Notes under the pieces: model-generated
Told to the model about the DNA's origin: nothing
The model's input: only the letters and a program-made list of their open reading frames with translations
The model's database searches: none
Made by a program: the position numbers and the translations under genes
Shown here: one piece after another, positions 24,255-41,900 of the stretch
Numbering within the stretch: position 1 is the stretch's first letter
How the letters are laid out: the number at the start of each line of letters is the position of its first letter
DNA from: Takakia lepidozioides
Taxonomy: Eukaryota > Streptophyta > Takakiopsida > Takakiales > Takakiaceae
Reading direction: 5' to 3'
Assembly: GCA_030704615.1 (NCBI GenBank)
Contig: CM060734.1
Location: 31,762,042-31,822,041, forward strand
Length of the DNA: 60,000 nucleotides

Positions 24255-24402
24255 TTCTAAGTGGTATCACGATGTATAGAATCTAACACATGCCCAGTGC
24301 TGGAAGGTGAAAAGGATAAGTGTTATATAAGCTTCGAATGGAAGCCCCGGTAAAGGGTGGCAGTAACTCTAACTATCCTAAGGTAGCGAATTCAATATGT
24401 GT
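24255..24402 (+). pseudogene. rrn26: Fragment of mitochondrial LSU (26S) rRNA
   Basis: The stretch around 24274-24402 carries landmarks of large-subunit rRNA: ACATGCCCAGTGCTGGAAGG, then TGGAAGCCCCGGTAAA, GGCAGTAACTCTAACTATCC and CTAAGGTAGCGAA, the universally conserved core near helix 69-71. The GGCAGTAACTCTAACT form fits plant mitochondrial rather than plastid or nuclear LSU. It is cut off at both sides and changed at conserved sites, so it is a nuclear copy of organelle DNA. Confidence 0.75.
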
Positions 24403-24469
24403 TGTCAAGACTATGTACTGTTAACAAGTAATTGAAAATGAATAACTTTATGCTGATATTTGAACACAG

Positions 24470-24880
24470 AGTCTTTTAGGGGGTCGACACCCATTATGTG
24501 GCGTTGGGGTTACATCTCTAATTCTGATAATAATAAGACCTCCTAGTCGTAAACCACATAGTGATCAAGATTCATTTCCATAACCTAATCCTTATATTCT
24601 AACTTCAACCGACTTAATTCCCGGTCGAAAGACAGTTCGTGCAGCATTTTCTACAATTGCTTTCAGCACCATAAATATTGGTTGAGCCACGAGATCACCT
24701 GAACCCCGATGAACCTGAGGAGGACCAAGTTTTTGTATCTTCTTTATAATCCGTTGCAGTAATAATGGTATTACTCAAGGATCCGCGTAATAATAATGTG
24801 TGCTCCCCTAAGAAAGACGTGCTTCTCCAAGAAGCCATGAATAAGGGCTGAGTGCCAATATTCGTTGATGATCTAATCAT
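24470..24880 (-). pseudogene. rps11: Mitochondrial rps11 nuclear copy (NUMT)
   Basis: Reading the minus strand gives RGSLSNTIITATDYKEDTK, then TWSSSGSSGF, then after a frame change [47 protein letters not shown] and PHNGCRPPK. These are the body and the near-invariant C-terminus of ribosomal protein S11, in the mitochondrial rather than the plastid form. It has TGA codons in frame (after SSGFR and after GNES) and at least one single-base frame change. It follows the LSU rRNA fragment by about 70 bp, so both came in as one piece. The product would belong to the mitochondrial small ribosomal subunit, but this copy cannot encode it. Confidence 0.78.
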
Positions 24881-24899
24881 GAGTCAATACACAAACTTG

Positions 24900-27890
24900 A
24901 TATATTACTTGTTGTCCGGGGTCATCTTCAAGCTATTGAAGCTATTGGTTGTAAGCTAGCGCATGGCGCATGGCATCACCAAATTGAGTCACTTCCCTAC
25001 ATGTTGTGAAGAAAAACATCTCGGGCTTTCGCTACGTGAAACCTTATACGTACTCTCCAAGTCGGGAATGTTTGCTTCTTCAGACAGATTGCCGCTCAAC
25101 ACGAAACGAGCCTCCGAGTTGTCTTGACCACAAGCAAACGCCACTGCCTATTGAGAGACCTGAAATTTCATGGTCTAGGTGTAGATGTCACATAACATGC
25201 TGGAGGTAGTCGGATAATTGCAGCGCCCCTCATCGGCCTGCGAGAATTATTCGGTAGGCTGAAAATTCATCATGGTGGAGCAAAACGAAAATTGTCCAGC
25301 AGGCGCCATAATCTGTTTCAGCCCTTCTCACAGAGGTCTAAACCCATTCGTTCAAGTGGAGAGCATTTTTTTATTGGGAATTCCCATGACTTTTACTTTT
25401 TTGCTTTGGTTTTGGAAGGTCGGTCCATTTACAAAGTATTAAAAATAGGTAGACACTATACGCCTCTCATTTTTTAATAATAGGGTCATGAATACACGGG
25501 CGGGCCCCGCCAGTACGGCCCTTGGGGTGAGCTCATAAGCCCACCGCCCATTCACCGGGTCGGCCAGATTCTGAAATTTTTCCAAGTCCTTGTTCATCTA
25601 CCGTGGCGGACCTTCTAGCGGACTGGGCAAGTAGACCCTCCAACAGACAGACTCCAACCTTCTAGCAGACAGACCCTCCAGCAGACCGACACCACTCCAG
25701 TAGACCGGGCAGACCCCCCTTCAGCAGACCGACAGACCCTCCAAGCAGACCAAGCAAACTAGGAAGACCCCCCTCCGGCAGACCGGCAGACCCTTTCGAC
25801 AAAATATATGTTAAGTAATACACATTACTACCGCAGTACAACCTGATAGGATATGATCACCTCACCTTGTGTTTATTATTCATTGCTCTTAACCACCACA
25901 CTACCCACCACTTTCTGCAAGTTTTTGCAATAACTAATGCTTTATGTGCATATTGTGGGCCCCAACAGACTAACTCATGTGTTTTGTGGGCCCAGCAGAC
26001 CAGCTTGCCGGGCAGACCCAGCAGCAGATTGGCCGGGTCCGGGTAGGGGCGCTCCTACCCTCCGCGACCCCCTCTGCCACACGACCACCACATTTCGACC
26101 TCCACATTGGGTCAATGACTTGCACAAAAGGACTTGGAGGGTTCAAAAAGCCCATTATTCTCCATAAATCGAATAGAGGAAAATATCCTCTGCCAGATTG
26201 TGGGCCCCGGATGGACAAATGTCGCCTCCTCAACCTTGTACATCCCCACAAAGTCCTTTGCATGTTCGCTTGGTCCCTTTTTCAACCCCGCGTCGCCCCC
26301 ATCAATCCCCACCATCCTATGAGATCTCATTATATTGGACTGATGGTGTGCTTTTCCAGTTACGGTTGAATTGTAGGTGCATATATGGCCTAGCTCAAAC
26401 TGGAATAGTAGTAGGAAGAATAATAGTTGGCCAGTACCCATCCGAAAAAGGATATGAAGTACTGGAACGACACATGCTCTTTGACAACGGTACCTGATTG
26501 AGGTGCAGCTTTAGATGTATGAGTTGACAAGGTGAATTTGGGAGGTAATTTGCAAATATTTGCAGTTGTGGAGGAGCATAATTGGATGCTTGGAGGATTT
26601 TGTGTGAGCGAGATGTGAGTGATGTTGCAGTTGTAAAATTAATTCGGACTATGAGTGTGGTGGTTAGCATGTGGGAGAAAGAAGACATGAAGTCATGCCA
26701 GACTAATCGAATGCAATGAATGGTATTGTTTTTACAAGTTTTGTGAAGCTAGCATGCGGTGCTTTTTGCTACCGATGTTGCTATCTATGAACTTAACTTT
26801 CCAACTGTTGATTGGGAAAATCAAGTACAGTTCACCAAAATCCATATGCGAATTGTAATTCCCCCAATGAGGTTAATGTGTCTTCAGAACTTGACTTAGA
26901 TGTATGGCAGTTTTTCAACTAAGTAATTATACTCAATATTTCAAATAAAGGCAATGAGAGGACACAAACAATACAGAAAAACTGTCATAATAGATGACTA
27001 TGACAGCTTCATAAAAGGTCTATGTACATTTGGTGGTGGGGGAAACCAACCCCCCTTTGATGATTGAAAAAATCGATCGAGCTACCTGTCCTAATTATCT
27101 ACCACGTATCAAGAATGACATAGTCCCCCTTGAAGTTGTGTCCCTGCTTCTTGGTGTGCCTGAGCAAGTAAGTAGTTGATGAACAAATATGGCCATTACT
27201 CAATGATCCAATATCTTGTCAGATTTGTGAGATCCCGCAATCGGGTCTTAGGATCTAAGTAGAAATCCAGGTGTGACCTCAAAACTTGCACAACACTAGT
27301 CACTTCCAATTGCTGAGTTCATCCATGGGTGTTGAGTCTCGCTTAAGCTACATCAAATGACAGAGATGAAATAGAAGATGTAACACTCAACCTCGGAGAG
27401 AACAACTTTGGTTTTATAGGAAGATTGGACACATTGCATTACTGGGAGCACAAAACATGTCCTATGTCATGTGTGGCAACTTCTCTACTATCAAATGCTT
27501 GATGGCCTTCCACCAGGTTATTTTCATTTGGGTTGTTAGTTGTTACTCTCCTATTTTTCAATAAAACTAAGGGCCTTTGTCCCCTTTTGCAGAAATGCAG
27601 AAAAATGTTGAACTAACTAATCTATTTTAGTATTGCCGGATGAGGGTTCATTTTTTATTTTTTCCCCCAAATAACGTTAGTAAGTTTTCCCCTCGGTGAG
27701 CTTAAAAAATTCAAAGAAGAAAAGAAATGGACTTAGGTATTTGATTTAAAATATAATTTCAAGACGAGGGACTCGGGAGAGTGTTTTTTAGGTTGCACGA
27801 GCGAGTCGGCGACGATAGAAGGGAGGACATGCGTGTCTGGTATCAGATATCAAGACTGTGTTAAGCTAAGTCGGGGATCCAGTGTGTTTT
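24900..27890. other. Intergenic, with a degenerate CAGACC-rich minisatellite
   Basis: No gene is recognised. At 25606-25795 short units based on CAGACCGGCAGACCCTCCAG are repeated with much variation, and similar units recur near 25990-26040. The overlapping frames at 25.9-26.5 kb on both strands have no family features. Confidence 0.4.
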
Positions 27891-27895
27891 TGTGT

Positions 27896-27897
<2 letters not shown>

Positions 27898-27934
<37 letters not shown>
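27898..27934. repeat. (GA)n run upstream of SRP54
   Basis: An almost uninterrupted GAGA run of about 36 bp lies about 115 bp before the SRP54 start codon, probably in the 5' leader or core promoter. Unlike other GA/CT runs here, no SINE tail sequence adjoins it. Confidence 0.85.
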
Positions 27935-27937
<3 letters not shown>

Positions 27938-28048
27938 TCTGCAATTTGACGACACGCCTGTGTATGCTTGAATAGAGGGGGAGAAGTGAAACGGTGGTGC
28001 TTTATAGAGTGGTAAAAAGGCAAGGGGTTGTCGTAAAGGCCAGTCAAG

Positions 28049-34730
<6,682 letters not shown>

Positions 34731-36369
34731 TCATGACTTACTAAGTGCGTTTCCTTATTGGCCATTCTTATCAGGGAAGGGGGTGGTTGTGACATACCAT
34801 TGGGGGTAATGTCAGCATAGTCCCTGCTGGATACTAACCAGCCTGAAGCCACTTCTGGCTTTCAACCCAACCGGAGCTTTTCCAGACTGCTTGTTCACAA
34901 TATATGACAACCAGTGGTGTTGTGGCTGTAGTTTGAGAAAGGTAGAGGGCCAAGAGGATGATATTGGCCACTTTCATAAGTTCAACCTAATAATATTTGT
35001 CATTAGGACTCACGCCAATCAAGCAAATGCTTCAACTCATCAAGCTGCAGTAGAGATGAAGAGATGGTCACTATAGACCTTGCTCATTTTACCCTTGGCT
35101 GGAGAGAGGGGGAGTTAGTTGGTGCTGCCACCCACAGCAGGATATGAAGTAGTGAAAGGAGAGAGAGAGAGAGAGAGAGAGGGGCTCCACAATTGAGTGG
35201 GCCTTGATGAGTTTCAGATTGCCTCCTTAGGCATAAAAACTCTTTGACATGTAATAATGCATTCTTCATAGAAGCGAACGAGTTTCTACAATAACTTCTT
35301 GCAGCTTGTCAAGCGGATGTGTGCCTCAGATTATGTCACATTTAGCAGTAGTGCCTGTTTCTGGTGTGAGAACAGAACAGTCATGCAGGCAACCATCCTT
35401 CATACTTCCGAAGTACCAACTCAGGAAGAAAGCTCGGACGGACGCATCAGCAAGCAACTTGGACCGCGGGTCAACTGGGCGACGATGCGTACAGTATGAC
35501 TTTTGTTTTGGTGTACAGTACTGCATGTAGGGGATCCACGAGGGGCTTGAGAGTGCAGCAGCTGGCAGGATGTGCATTGTGCAATACCAAAGCGTCCAAG
35601 ACTCGACTCTCCTCCCTGCTTCTCCCAATGTCAACATATCCCCTGGAAAGCACCTTTTTCTACTACCTGCAATGCTTTACGCTTCAAGGTATGTATTGTC
35701 ACTCCAACTCTCACTTGTTTATTCTTGTGCAAGAGTCTTCTCCGGAGTCCAAGTTGGGTTCCAAGTTGCCAAGGTATTGCAATCCGGATGCCGGGTAAGT
35801 ATCTGAGGTAGCCAAGCAGCGTACTCTACATGTGTGGCCTTCAATGATGATCTAAGTGGTGGTTGCCAGTCGCAGATGTGACCTGCCGCAAACATCATTT
35901 TCCTCTTCGCTGCCCATGCATGTCTTGCCTTTACACTGTTCGTCCCTCTGTCACATCCAAGCCCTATTCCCCCTCCCCCTCTTCAACGTCAAGGCTGTCG
36001 TGGATTGAAGCTTCCCCGACTGCTGCCTTCTCCACAACGTGCAACCTCTTGTGCACTGAATTACTTAGCAGTAATGAGAAAAAACATTGTGACATCCCTA
36101 CAAAAGTTATTCAATTCTTTCTTAAAACACAAACAAATTTCCTAACAGTATTTCAAAAATCTGTGACTATGAGTCGCTGTTATAAATCCTTTCTATGATT
36201 TATTGCCTGATAGTACTTTTTTTTTTAAAAATGTGAATGAGGCCCCAAATTTATTTAGAAGGTAAGGAAAAGATAACCTTACAGATGCCATTAAGGCTGA
36301 CAAATAGTATTTACGTTACGTATATGACATTTCCCAGCCTGGGGTCAAACGGGGTTGCCGATGTGTGCG
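34731..36369. other. SRP54 3' flank, no further gene
   Basis: The SRP54 3' UTR is followed by spacer. A (GA)n run lies at 35159-35182. The frames around 35.3-36.2 kb on both strands overlap each other and show no family motif. Confidence 0.45.
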
Positions 36370-36840
36370 GACAGAAATGGGTGGGGATTTGACGGGACGA
36401 TAGATTTTGAATTGCATTGAGAAGGGGAGAGAAGGGTCTATGGGATGTGGACACAGCACGGATGGGTGGGAAGTGGTTCGACCGGCTGCGGACAAGTGAC
36501 TCTCTTATTGCGAGTTGCACCACAGATAGGAATGGGTGCGGATTAGATGGGACGATAGATTTTGAATTACGTCGAGGAGAAGGGTACATGGGATGTGGAC
36601 ATAGCACGGATGGGTAGAAAGTGGCTCAACGGCTGCGGACAAGTGACTGACTTATAAAATATTGCAGTTGTTGAGTTGCACCACAGACAGAAATGGGTGG
36701 GGATTAGATCGCAAGATAGATTTTGAATTACGTCAAGGAGACGGGTAGATGGTTAGATGGGATGTGGACACAGTGCGGATGGTTGGGAAGTGGCTCAAGG
36801 GCTGCAGACAAGTGAATGACTTATATAATATTGCAGTTGT
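36370..36840 (+). repeat. Three-copy tandem repeat, about 155-161 bp unit
   Basis: Units start at 36370, 36525 and 36686 with GACAGAAATGGGTGGGGATT or a near match, and each continues through ACGATAGATTTTGAATT, GGATGTGGACACAGC, GGATGGGTGGGAAGTGG and GGCTGCGGACAAGTGA. Copies two and three share an extra ATATTGCAGTTG. Unit length is close to that of plant satellites, but only three copies exist here. Confidence 0.8.
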
Positions 36841-36871
36841 CTGATCCCATCCGGCAACTGTGAGAAGAAAT

Positions 36872-36916
36872 GGGAGTACGCAAAATCGGCATGGGGGAGT
36901 ACGCAAAATCGGCATG
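36872..36916 (+). repeat. 22-bp direct repeat, two copies
   Basis: GGGAGTACGCAAAATCGGCA plus TG occurs at 36872-36893 and again, perfectly, at 36895-36916. Confidence 0.85.
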
Positions 36917-38196
36917 GGAAATTCGGAAATTCTGGACCACAATAACTGACATATCCGAGTTAAGTAAAATTAATTGGAGTAACAGTCCCTCTGTCCCCTT
37001 TTATTTTTCTTTATAAAAGTAAAATAAACTATATATGAATAAACTCGAATTGATTCTCTGTAAACTTGACAACTGGCAGTGCAGTAGTATGGTAATTATC
37101 CAGCTCACCACACTTAACGGCTCTCCCCCGCTGGCATTTTACGCAAGCAAAACACAATTGCCCCCAAATTGCTCCCATTGTCTAGGTGCCTCGCCCAGAT
37201 AGCCCCTGTGTGGCTAAACCCAAACAGAAGGTTTAGCCGAGGAGAATAATTAATTAATTAGAGCATAATATGAAGAGAATATCTCAACTGTGTTACTTTA
37301 ACTAGAAAGGACAAAGGAAAAGACAAAAAATAATTAGAGTGATGGAAAGACTTAGCCAGCGAAGAAAAATTGAACCACCACTAATGAAACCATAGTTACA
37401 ACGTGAATATAGCCATTATTAATATTAATATTATTATTTTAAAATGTTGACATCACCGTTTCATAAATTTCACGTGGGTTACAGTTCTTTTTTCTTTTCT
37501 TTTCTGAAAGGGGAGCGATGCCCCTCTATTTTTAACGAAAGGGGGAGATGAGAACAGATGACCCTGTAATTCATAGTATGTGAATGTAGCCACGACTAAA
37601 GGGTGACTACCCCAGTAATGGAGTTGATATAATAAAATTATAGTCCAAAGCAGAACATTTGCTTAAACTGCTCAACCCACAGCTCACGGATCGAACCCAG
37701 GATCACCGTGGGAAAGCACAAACGCCCAACAACTGGGGTAGGAAATATCAACCAAAAAAGGTTGTTGGAAAAGAAAAGAAAAAAACCCTAAAAAAACTTG
37801 GGGACATATATTTTGAGGCTGAGTCGGCAACGATGCCCGAGAAAGCAAGGCACCCAGGAATCTGCTTGCTATTACACAGTGACGTTCCGAGCGTGTACCG
37901 GGACGGGTCACCCAAACGTAGCTCCAAAAGGAGCTCCTCATTCCCTTCCCCCGTCCCTAAAAGCCTGCTTGTCTGCCTCTCCCTCTCCCCCCTCAAAATT
38001 CCCGGGAATTGCCAATGCAGCCAATGGGGCCCGGGAACTGCCCGATATCAGAAATAAAATTTAGAGGTGGCAAAAGATAGGGCGACCAACGGGCATGACG
38101 ACAGGTGTCATACGTCAACCAACCGGCTGCCGGTGAGTGGGCTAATCCGGGGTTCAATTTCTTTCCACTGCGTTGACCAGTTCTTTGAACACCCCT
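36917..38196. other. AT-rich spacer, no gene seen
   Basis: AT-rich sequence up to about 37.6 kb, then a mixed stretch. The two-strand frames at 37.66-38.06 kb have no recognisable product. Confidence 0.4.
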
Positions 38197-38375
38197 TACC
38201 TTTTTATCAGATAATAATAATCCGGATATCATCTTTTTTCCTTCTTGCATGAGCCTGGCCGATTTTTGAAAGGGTAATAATATTAATAATTACCTTTTTA
38301 TCAGATAATAATAATCCTGATATCATCCTTTTTCCTTCTTTGCATGACCCTGGCCGATTTTTGGAAAAGTGAGAA
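38197..38375 (+). repeat. 94-bp tandem duplication
   Basis: TACCTTTTTATCAGATAATA starts at 38197 and again at 38291. Both copies continue through GATATCATC, TTTTTCCTTCTT and CTGGCCGATTTTTG, with a few changes. Confidence 0.8.
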
Positions 38376-38753
38376 TAATAATAAGCGACGACTGTATTTA
38401 GAAACTATTGAAAAAGAAACGCGAGCGGTGCACGGCGTTGGTCGCATTCGTAATAGCCACGTGCGCGGCGCAGACCCGGGAGACGGGCGGGTCTCAGCCC
38501 GCTGAACCAACAGGGAACGCAGGCGACGGCCGGAGGGGGATTTCACCTCCGTTTCACCGCTACAGATCAGCTGACACTTTCTGCGACAAAGCCGGGAATC
38601 GCTGGTCGCTCGGATTGTGGACGGAAGTCAGATTACGAGTTTCGGAATGGGCCGCGGCGAAATCTCGGTGGCGGAGACCCGCCCGATTGCGCGCTTGACC
38701 TTTTCCCCCAACGGAATTGGCCTCGTAGAGTGAATCTTCGGGGCGGAATGGAG

Positions 38754-38764
38754 CGTATAAGTAG
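38754..38764 (+). promoter_or_regulatory. Possible TATA box of the H+-ATPase gene
   Basis: CGTATAAGTAG lies 211 bp before the ATG inside a GC-rich, CpG-rich stretch (about 38.4-38.97 kb). If used, it would give a leader of roughly 180 bases. It is only a motif match. Confidence 0.3.
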
Positions 38765-38974
38765 TGGGAAGTATCGTGTGGAAAGTGCGTGGGCATTGGG
38801 TGAAAAGAAGCTAGATTTACGGTGCGTGTGAGCGCGGTAATATCGCAGCTCGGGAGGAGGGAGCAGGAGGAGCAGCGATATCCCCCACTGATGCGCTGCA
38901 GCGAGCTCCTCCTCTGTAGCCGCCATCGTGGAGCTCCTTGTGTATTACGCCGCTGCCAGACCTGAGGGGCCAGC

Positions 38975-41900
38975 ATGGCGGAGGAGGACAATCACAAGGA
39001 TAAGGGCGTGGGAGGCCTTGAAGCTCTCAACACGGAAACAGTGGATCTTGTAAGCGCTTGTATCCTTTACACGCCCGTGGTCTAGTGTCTTGATTCTGTC
39101 CGCCATCGCTGCATGCATTGAGCTCGGCCGCTCTATGTGAGGAAGAACGATGTACAGAGAGATTGATATGAACTTTTGAGGGAGGCATTGAGGAATATGC
39201 CAGAGGTGGAGGGAGGGCGACTTTGTTCGTGGAGGAGAGACATGGAGCGACTGAACTTTCGTGTGCCTTAGGGGCGTAATTGAATAGATTTGGATTGAGG
39301 ACTTTGAGGCGGAGGGGACGCGAAGAGGGAGATATCTTGCTGTTATTGAACGCAGGGGAGAGATCATTTTTTAATCCCATGATGATGTGTAGAGGATTTG
39401 TCCATGTGTTCATAGTCGGCAAGAATCAATAGAATTAAAGTTGTGTGAGTTTGAGGGAAACACTCAAAGATGGATTTGATGCAACAAGGGTGACTTATTC
39501 AGATGGAAGGTGGTGGATGGCACAGGAAAACATCCCAGTAGAGGAGGTGTTTGAGCAGCTGAAATGTACAAGAGAAGGCCTCACCACAGAGGAGGGCGAA
39601 AATCGACTCAAAATTTTTGGCTCAAACAAATTGGAGGAAAAATCGGTGCAGTTCATTTCCGCTCCACTTGTGTTTTCTTAGGAAATTTGTTCAGTTTTGG
39701 AAGGTGTGCCAGATAAGATCTGCTTGTGTATGTCACCACATCACCACACCACAAATTATGAATGTCCGCCTTTGTAGTGTTCGAATTATGTGGTTTGACT
39801 CTTCCGCGTAGTCAGACGCCGCCACAGCCGTCTAGATATCTCCAGATGTGATTTCAGGGCCTCTAAACCGGCAGGTAGAAGGACCTGATCTCTCTCTCTC
39901 TCTCCAGCTCTGCCTCTCACTTCTCCGGCCCTCCTGAAGTGATTCTCTTATATTTTCTCTAATGCACAGTGAGTTGGAAGTACTTCAATCTGGCAGAAAA
40001 ATTGCTGGTGAAACCAACCACCTATCTCTCTAATTCTGTATAGTCCCTTACGTAGGATTTGTTTGGTTCGCTGGGCCTCTCAATCACATTGGCTGACAAC
40101 GATTCTTCCCTCTCACCTTCTCTCTCCCCACCTTCCTTTTGTTTCTAGGATGTGGTCTTGCTGTCAAGTGGTGGGCTACTCAACAAGTACGTTTTTGGCG
40201 GTGCTCTTGCAGGAGAGCAAATTTTTGAAGTTTTTGGGGTTTATGTGGAATCCATTGTCATGGGTCATGGAAGTTGCTGCGATAATCGCCATCGCCTTTG
40301 CCAATGGAGGGGTATGATTTTGCAGTTTTGCCTAATTTCAAATGTACTCTTTGATGCTCATTGTTGTCATTTCTCTTGTTGCAAACAACTTTGCTTCTTA
40401 CACTTATGTCTCTATTTCCCTGCTACTGTCTTTATGTGCACCCTGGCGATCGTGACACTGACATTGAAAAGGTGATTTGCAGGGGGAACCACCAGACTGG
40501 CAAGACTTCTTGGGAATTTTAGTTCTACTGGTTATCAACTCTACAATTAGTTTCATTGAAGAGAATAATGCTGGTAATGCAGCTGCTGCACTGATGGCTC
40601 GTCTTGCACCTAAAACCAAGGTTTGTTATTCGTTTTTCCTAGAAGGCATTGAAGCTTTGGCCAAAATTCGTGGTTGGGAAATGTCAATCCCAAGCAGTTG
40701 ATGGAGTATTGCAGATACATCTCCAGTGCAGATGTTGTGAGAATGTTGCAACTTGCTAGTCTGTTCATTTAGAGATTTACTCATAAGACGCTCTTGCCTC
40801 AGCCTTGTGTCCATCTTTGCTTTGCTCTATGTGGAGAGACCTAGTCAGCTAGAGAAAAGGAGATGATGACAGACAGAATGGGGGTCACCGAACAGCATCA
40901 AGCATTTGACTGGTGAAAAGCTCTGATTGTAAGCTGAGACCCTGTTCTTGCATAGCCTAGTGTCTTCAAGACTGCTGGTAGAGGACTTACTCCAATTTTA
41001 ATGATTTCAGGTGTTGCGAGATGGAAGGTGGTCAGAACAGGATGCTGTTATCCTAGTGCCTGGAGACATTGTCAGCATCAAATTGGGTGACATCATCCCT
41101 GCTGATGCTCGCCTTCTTGAAGGAGATCCTCTTAAAATTGACCAGGTGCAGCTCAGAATTAGTCTACTGCTTGTCAAAGAGGGCTTGCCATAGAGGTCCA
41201 AGCTCTATACGGTCGTTCATGCCCCTGAGCCATGCCTTTTGGATGAAGAACTCCTATTTCATTGCGGCCAAGAGGCAAACTTCCCATATTTGGATTGGCT
41301 AAAAACTGGCATGTGAATGGAGTTTCTTGCAAGGTTGGAATTGGTTCATCAACACTCCTTGGCATTGGAGAACCTTGTGATGAAAGCTAATATTGTTTTA
41401 CTCTCTGGTGATGCAGTCGGCGCTGACAGGGGAGTCCATGCCTGCTACAAAAAAGTCAGGAGATGAGGTCTATTCAGGATCCACGTGTAAGCAAGGTGAG
41501 ATTGAGGCGGTGGTCATTGCCACCGGTGTGCACACGTTTTTTGGAAAAGCTGCCCACCTGGTTGATTCCACCAACAATGTGGGGCACTTCCAGAAGGTGC
41601 TCTCTCTCTCTCCCTCTCTCATCTCCTCCTTGCTGCCACGTTTCTATCCTTTTATCTAGTACCAGGCTATTGTGTCGGTTCTCCCTGTGTCTCGTTTGAG
41701 GAGTCAGCTTGGTGACCATTTGCACATCCAGCTGACATTTGAAATTGAAGGCATGTCCACAGGCATATTATACTTCCAGATTCTTAGCTCTGTCTCTACA
41801 ATTACTACTGTAAAATTCTGAAAATGTTAAACTTCCCTGGCTCCCAGTTTTACAATCCTATTGCCAAGCCCAATGGTCCCAAGAATGGAAGACACGGATG

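Noticed and set aside
25937-26497. Several overlapping frames of about 100-130 codons on both strands
   Set aside because: Proline-rich frames on both strands of GC-rich repeat-like DNA; no protein likeness.
36370-36840. CRISPR array or rDNA spacer
   Set aside because: Plant nuclear context; units are adjacent, long and diverged, without spacers.
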